From: Thermoplasmata archaeon
GTDB lineage: Archaea; Thermoplasmatota; Thermoplasmata; RBG-16-68-12; JAGMCJ01
Length of the DNA stretch: 14,874 bases
Reading direction: 5' to 3'
Assembly: GCA_023129265.1 (NCBI GenBank)
Contig: JAGMCJ010000170.1
Coordinates: forward strand, 1 to 14,874
Shown here: in pieces, positions 12,484-14,874 of the stretch
Numbering within the stretch: the first letter of the stretch is position 1
Layout: every line of letters starts with the position of its first letter
The notes under the pieces: generated by a model
The model's database searches: none
Seen by the model: the letters and a program-made list of their open reading frames with translations, nothing else
Told to the model about the DNA's origin: nothing
Translations under genes and position numbers: made by a program

Positions 12484-13350
12484 CTAAGGATCGAAGTGCA
12501 CAAGGGAAGTCTCGGACATCTCTCCCTGGTTGCCGTGGGCGTCTACGGCGACGACGTTGCATCGAAACTCAACCGGAACGGTGAGGTCATCGAGATAGAG
12601 GACAATTACTCTGAGGTATTCGCTCCCATTCTGGTCTGTTTTCCTCTCCAGAATCGGCAGAAGCGTATACCAGGAATAGACGAGCGTGTCATTGACATAG
12701 ACCTCATAGCGCACTTCGTCGCCATTTGGGTCCGTTGCCGGCCACCACTCCGCGTACAGGACTTCTCGGTCGAGGTAGTATGACCTCCCGATGTAGACAT
12801 TCCTGATCTGGACCTTTTCCGGCGCGAAGATGCTCCGGTCGTATGTGATGCTGACTCCGTCCGACTTCTCACCTTCGTTTCCTGCACCATCCACGGCTGA
12901 CACCTGAACCGTATATGGAGTTCCGTCTCGGAGGACGGTTGGATTGGCTATGCCAAAAGAGCCTGCAAACTCGCCCGAGTCGTCGGCGATGACCGTCGTA
13001 TTGTGGGAAAGAATCTCACCGGTCTGCTCGTCCCAACAGACTGCCGCTGCACTCCAACCCCACGACGTTGGTGGCATCACGAACTCCAGTGACCCATCCA
13101 CATAGACACGATACCAGTGGACTCCGATGTTGTCCGTTGCAGCGCTCCAGTTGGCATAGACGTTCCCATATTCGTTGATTCCAACGGAGTTGATGACCAC
13201 CTTGGACGGCGGCGAATCGTCCGCGTATGACCCTTGCCGGCTAGAGTCCTCGTCTGAAAGGATGACCAAGCTGGACATTCCGATCGCTGACCCACTCAAT
13301 ATGACACTGACCACGCATAAGACCACAATCGCCTTATCCAGAGATCTCAA
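12484..13350 (-). CDS. membrane-anchored tandem fibronectin type III-like surface protein
   Basis: 288 aa from a TTG start at 13350. The N-terminus RSLDKAIVVLCVVSVILSGSAIGMSSLVIL is a signal-anchor of about 25 hydrophobic residues. A Ser/Asp linker follows, then two Ig/FN3-type repeats. Repeat 1 (about 48-170) has VYANWSAATDNIGVHWYRVYVDG and ends YTVQVSAVDGAGNEGEKSD. Repeat 2 (about 175-288) has LYAEWWPATDPNGDEVRYEVYVND and ends CNVVAVDAHGNQGEMSE. The conserved Trp, Tyr and AVDAxGN signatures are typical of FN3 domains in surface adhesins. The frame is open to 13530, but the upstream part overlaps a conserved microprotein in another frame; an AGGTGA SD just before the TTG, overlapping that microprotein's stop, fits a start at 13350 and coupled translation. 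Confidence 0.8.
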   Translation of the reverse strand: MRSLDKAIVVLCVVSVILSGSAIGMSSLVILSDEDSSRQGSYADDSPPSKVVINSVGINEYGNVYANWSAATDNIGVHWYRVYVDGSLEFVMPPTSWGWSAAAVCWDEQTGEILSHNTTVIADDSGEFAGSFGIANPTVLRDGTPYTVQVSAVDGAGNEGEKSDGVSITYDRSIFAPEKVQIRNVYIGRSYYLDREVLYAEWWPATDPNGDEVRYEVYVNDTLVYSWYTLLPILERKTDQNGSEYLRVIVLYLDDLTVPVEFRCNVVAVDAHGNQGEMSETSLVHFDP

Positions 13351-13360
13351 TCGCTCACCT

Positions 13361-13534
13361 CTACGTCTTAGATGGGACTGCCAGTATATACTGGTTGCCA
13401 GAGGATTCGACGTGCGGCGACGACTGTCCACCGTGTCCGTCGTATCGGACCAGGAGAGTGTAGTCTGGAAAGGGAATCTTCCCGTAGGTGAAGGGCTGGA
13501 ATCTGCCGCCGCCTTCGATGATGCACTCACTCAT
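13361..13534 (-). CDS. 57-aa microprotein, paralogue of the one at 13883
   Basis: The frame begins MSECIIEGGGRFQPF and continues YGKIPFPDYTLLVR. The 37-aa ORF at 13883-13996 aligns with it over the first 30 residues (IIEGGG-x-FQP, then KIPFPDY-x-LL), with silent and conservative changes, which supports real coding. The next part (DGHGGQSSPHVES) is shared with the decayed gene at 14011-14352. The last 14 residues are unrelated. The stop overlaps the SD of the FN3-like gene. It may be a functional small protein or the 5' remnant of a longer retropepsin-like gene whose catalytic part was lost; no DSG/DTG motif is present. Confidence 0.55.
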   Translation of the reverse strand: MSECIIEGGGRFQPFTYGKIPFPDYTLLVRYDGHGGQSSPHVESSGNQYILAVPSKT

Positions 13535-13596
13535 CGGGCCCGCAAGAAACTACATGTCTATGATAGATTGAATAGAAACGGGGCGTTTCATCTCCC

Positions 13597-13684
13597 AGGC
13601 TGGGATTACGATCCTGTTGTGGCGCGCGTCGCAGTGAGGATGAAGCTGCGTCTGACCTGCAAGCATCAGGTCCCATCCCAGCCT
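13597..13684 (+). ncRNA. stem-loop element, copy X (leader of the 51-aa gene)
   Basis: AGGCTGGGAT (13597-13606) pairs perfectly with ATCCCAGCCT (13675-13684). The enclosed sequence has CGCAG/CTGCG (13630-13634/13646-13650) and GACCTG/CAGGTC (13654-13659/13667-13672). The right side matches copy Y at 14756-14773 (GGTCC, TCCCAGCCTCAA). The structure ends 7 bases before the GAGGAGG SD of the following gene, the position of a cis-acting leader. Confidence 0.45.
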
Positions 13685-13704
13685 CAAAGAGAGGAGGAAA
13701 AGCT

Positions 13705-13860
13705 ATGCTCAAAGTTAGTGTCAAGTCAACCAAGACTGGCAGACAAGCCAACTTCGAGGTGGAGGTCAAAGACGAGAACGAGACGATGGATGTCCTTCAA
13801 GGACTGAGTCTTGTGCACGGATTCGCCAAACTTACACAGCTCATCATGGGGTCGAGGTAG
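13705..13860 (+). CDS. 51-aa hypothetical protein
   Basis: Small but well supported: a strong GAGGAGG SD about 7 bases before the ATG, and a sequence with strand-strand-helix character. LKVSVKSTKTGRQANFEVEV suggests a beta hairpin, and ETMDVLQGLSLVHGFAKLTQLI an amphipathic helix. The family is not recognised. It could be a small DNA- or protein-binding unit. It is preceded by stem-loop element X, which may control it. Confidence 0.6.
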   Translation: MLKVSVKSTKTGRQANFEVEVKDENETMDVLQGLSLVHGFAKLTQLIMGSR

Positions 13861-13882
13861 AGTCAGGGGCATCGTGGGTTGT

Positions 13883-13996
13883 CTACATCTTCGACCTTCC
13901 GTTGCACCGCATGAGTAGGCTGTAGTCCGGGAATGGTATCTTGGGGTAGCTCAAGGGCTGGAACTGACCGCCGCCCTCTATGATCCATTCTCCCAT
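13883..13996 (-). CDS. 37-aa microprotein, paralogue of the one at 13361
   Basis: Encodes MGEWIIEGGGQFQPL then YPKIPFPDYSLLMR and ends soon after. It aligns with residues 1-30 of the 13361-13534 product, then diverges and stops earlier, so it is either a shorter paralogue or a truncated relic. No clear SD or TATA box is seen. The two copies lie about 350 bases apart with the 51-aa gene between them on the other strand. Confidence 0.45.
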   Translation of the reverse strand: MGEWIIEGGGQFQPLSYPKIPFPDYSLLMRCNGRSKM

Positions 13997-14010
13997 CGAG
14001 AGAGCGTCAA

Positions 14011-14352
14011 TCAGTGAAAACAAGGGGGAAGGAACCCAGAGGAGGAATCTCGAAGGCAGTCAACGAGAGGGGATAGTGTAATGTCCCCGGAATCGAAGAG
14101 GATTCTTCTCGTGTCTGCGGGAGGCCCGGGTTCCTTCCATGGGAGGTTTGACACCGACCGTTTGAGAGAACACCACACCTTAAAGGAGGCAGTCATCATT
14201 ATCGACCCAGATAATAGGGACTCGACGTGCGGCGACGACTATCTGCCGTGTCCTGGATACTCGATTGTGACGGGTATGAGGGGACGCTGAATAACTCCTT
14301 TCGGCGTATCAAACTCCACAAACTTGTACGAAAGAGACGCGCCTCTTGGCAT
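14011..14352 (-). pseudogene. decayed retropepsin-like gene after DUF5678
   Basis: The ATG at 14352 lies 5 bases after the stop of the DUF5678 gene. The first 37 codons read like the N-terminus of archaeal retropepsin-like (clan AA) aspartic protease homologues (YKFVEFDTPKGVIQRPLIPVTIEYPG), then meet TAG at 14239-14241. The frame continues SSPHVESLL, matching the microprotein at 13361 where CAG stands in place of TAG, and later NLPWKE and ILFDSGDITLS. The expected catalytic VDSGAD-like segment is not in this frame; another frame reads VDNDDCLL at the right place, suggesting a frameshift. The family name is inferred from this partial pattern and from the DUF5678 neighbour. Confidence 0.4.
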
Positions 14353-14357
14353 CGAGC

Positions 14358-14564
14358 TCACGCTGTCATTAGCTCAGACCGAGAAACTCTCAGGACGAAT
14401 GGTCTCTTTCCAGGGTGCTTCTTTTCGGTGACTTCAAGAACTCTCTTGAGTCGTTTGTGTATCGCCACAATAGACTCATCAACAACTGAAACCCAGAGTC
14501 CTTCGTACTCGGAAAGGTTCTGACTCCACAACCAGTTGAAGTTGGCTTCTCTTTCCTCTCCCAT
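14358..14564 (-). CDS. DUF5678 domain protein
   Basis: 68 aa. It has the DUF5678 pattern: an N-terminal aromatic helix (NFNWLWSQNLSEYEG, 8-22), LWVSVVDESIVA (23-34), a helix HKRLKRVLEVTEKK (36-49), then PGKRPFVLRVSRSEL (51-65). The family is small, widespread in archaea and bacteria, and of unknown biochemical function. I prefer the ATG at 14564, with GGGGAG 5 bases upstream, over the in-frame ATG at 14594, whose GGAGG is only one base away. It is followed after 5 bases by the retropepsin-like remnant, so the two form an operon-like pair. Confidence 0.72.
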   Translation of the reverse strand: MGEEREANFNWLWSQNLSEYEGLWVSVVDESIVAIHKRLKRVLEVTEKKHPGKRPFVLRVSRSELMTA

Positions 14565-14688
14565 TGAAACTCCCCTACGTCTTGCCAATATCATGCCTCC
14601 ATTTATCTGTTACTCAGAATCGACATTAGAACCTTGCGTTCAGTTTCTCAGTTCTGGTAATCATCTAGCCCACTCAATCCCTCACAGA

Positions 14689-14770
14689 GAGGCTGGGAAA
14701 CCTCAGGGGCGAGGTTTGTCTCAGACCTCTAGTGATTGCGACAACAAGATCGCATGGTCCTCCCAGCCTC
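14689..14770. ncRNA. three-way-junction stem-loop element, copy Y
   Basis: GAGGCTGGGA (14689-14698) pairs perfectly with TCCCAGCCTC (14761-14770). Inside are two further stems. One is AACCTC-AGGGGC-GAGGTT (14699-14716). The other is GACC/GGTC (14724-14727/14756-14759), continued by TGCGA/TCGCA (14737-14741/14750-14754). Nearly all of the 82 bases can be placed in a compact three-stem fold. The closing stem and the GACC/GGTC stem recur in copy X at 13597-13684. The transcribed strand is unknown. The rest of the 265-base spacer 14595-14859 has no other gene. Confidence 0.5.
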
Positions 14771-14859
14771 AAGGGATTGGATGGTGCTTGACATATGAGA
14801 AGCTTCTGGCGAAAGGGTTAAGACCTACTCAGCTATTGCTTGCATCAGGAGGGAAACAC

Positions 14860-14874
14860 TTGTCTGGACCAGAG
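14860..14874 (+). CDS. possible start of a gene running off the window
   Basis: A GGAGGG SD (14848-14853) lies 6 bases before TTG at 14860, opening the frame MSGPE to the window end. A TATA-like GGGTTAAGACC (about 14815-14825) lies upstream. Five codons are too few to name it. Confidence 0.35.

Noticed and set aside
14081..14290. Plus-strand 69-codon ORF (MSPESKRILLVSAGG...)
   Set aside because: It is antisense to the decayed retropepsin-like gene, whose similarity to a neighbouring microprotein shows that the minus strand was the coding one.
1..14874. CRISPR array or insertion sequence
   Set aside because: No regularly spaced repeats, and no transposase, TnpB or Cas-like ORF found in the window.

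Overview
The window looks like a stretch of an archaeal chromosome. It encodes a transcription factor B and a DUF355/COG1839 adenosine-specific kinase. Many genes have TATA-like boxes about 25-30 bases before the start codon with little or no leader, and the single tRNA gene has no encoded CCA end. A euryarchaeal or Thermoplasmata-type lineage is a reasonable guess, but the window has no rRNA or ribosomal protein to confirm it.

Bases 1-5700 are conserved, GC-rich core genes. On the plus strand is a tight operon for adenosylcobalamin-dependent methylmalonyl-CoA mutase: the end of the large subunit, a separate B12-binding small subunit, and the MeaB/ArgK GTPase that loads and protects the mutase. 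It converges on a minus-strand tRNA-Arg(CCU). Further minus-strand genes encode a long FKBP-type prolyl isomerase with an acidic tail, TFB, and the adenosine-specific kinase. The kinase is divergent from an endonuclease IV-like TIM-barrel gene.

Bases 5701-14874 are accessory in character: visibly less GC-rich, with many small unknown genes and long spacers. A two-gene unit (94-aa ORF plus winged-helix-like protein) comes first, then a cysteine-containing small ORF and a hairpin-rich spacer. From 7165 to 13350 nearly every gene encodes a membrane or surface protein: a 4-TM protein, a single-TM anchored protein, a multi-TM protein, two small 2-TM proteins, a membrane-anchored collagen-like protein and a membrane-anchored tandem FN3-like protein. 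A ribbon-helix-helix-like regulator flanked by repeated half-sites, and a soluble 105-aa protein, lie among them. The last 1.5 kb holds tiny genes: two paralogous microproteins, a 51-aa protein, and a DUF5678 gene followed 5 bases later by what looks like a decayed retropepsin-like gene.

The most interesting material is non-coding. (i) A hairpin plus G-tract element occurs twice (about 6472-6532 and 12116-12168) with a nearly identical 26-base core and different but self-complementary flanks. (ii) A stem-loop family with a conserved closing stem occurs at 13597-13684 and 14689-14770. (iii) A 28-base repeat sits just upstream of the TATA-like boxes of both small 2-TM protein genes. (iv) A GC-rich spacer at 6930-7075 has several consecutive hairpins. 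These could be unrecognised regulatory RNAs or operators; all need comparative checks.
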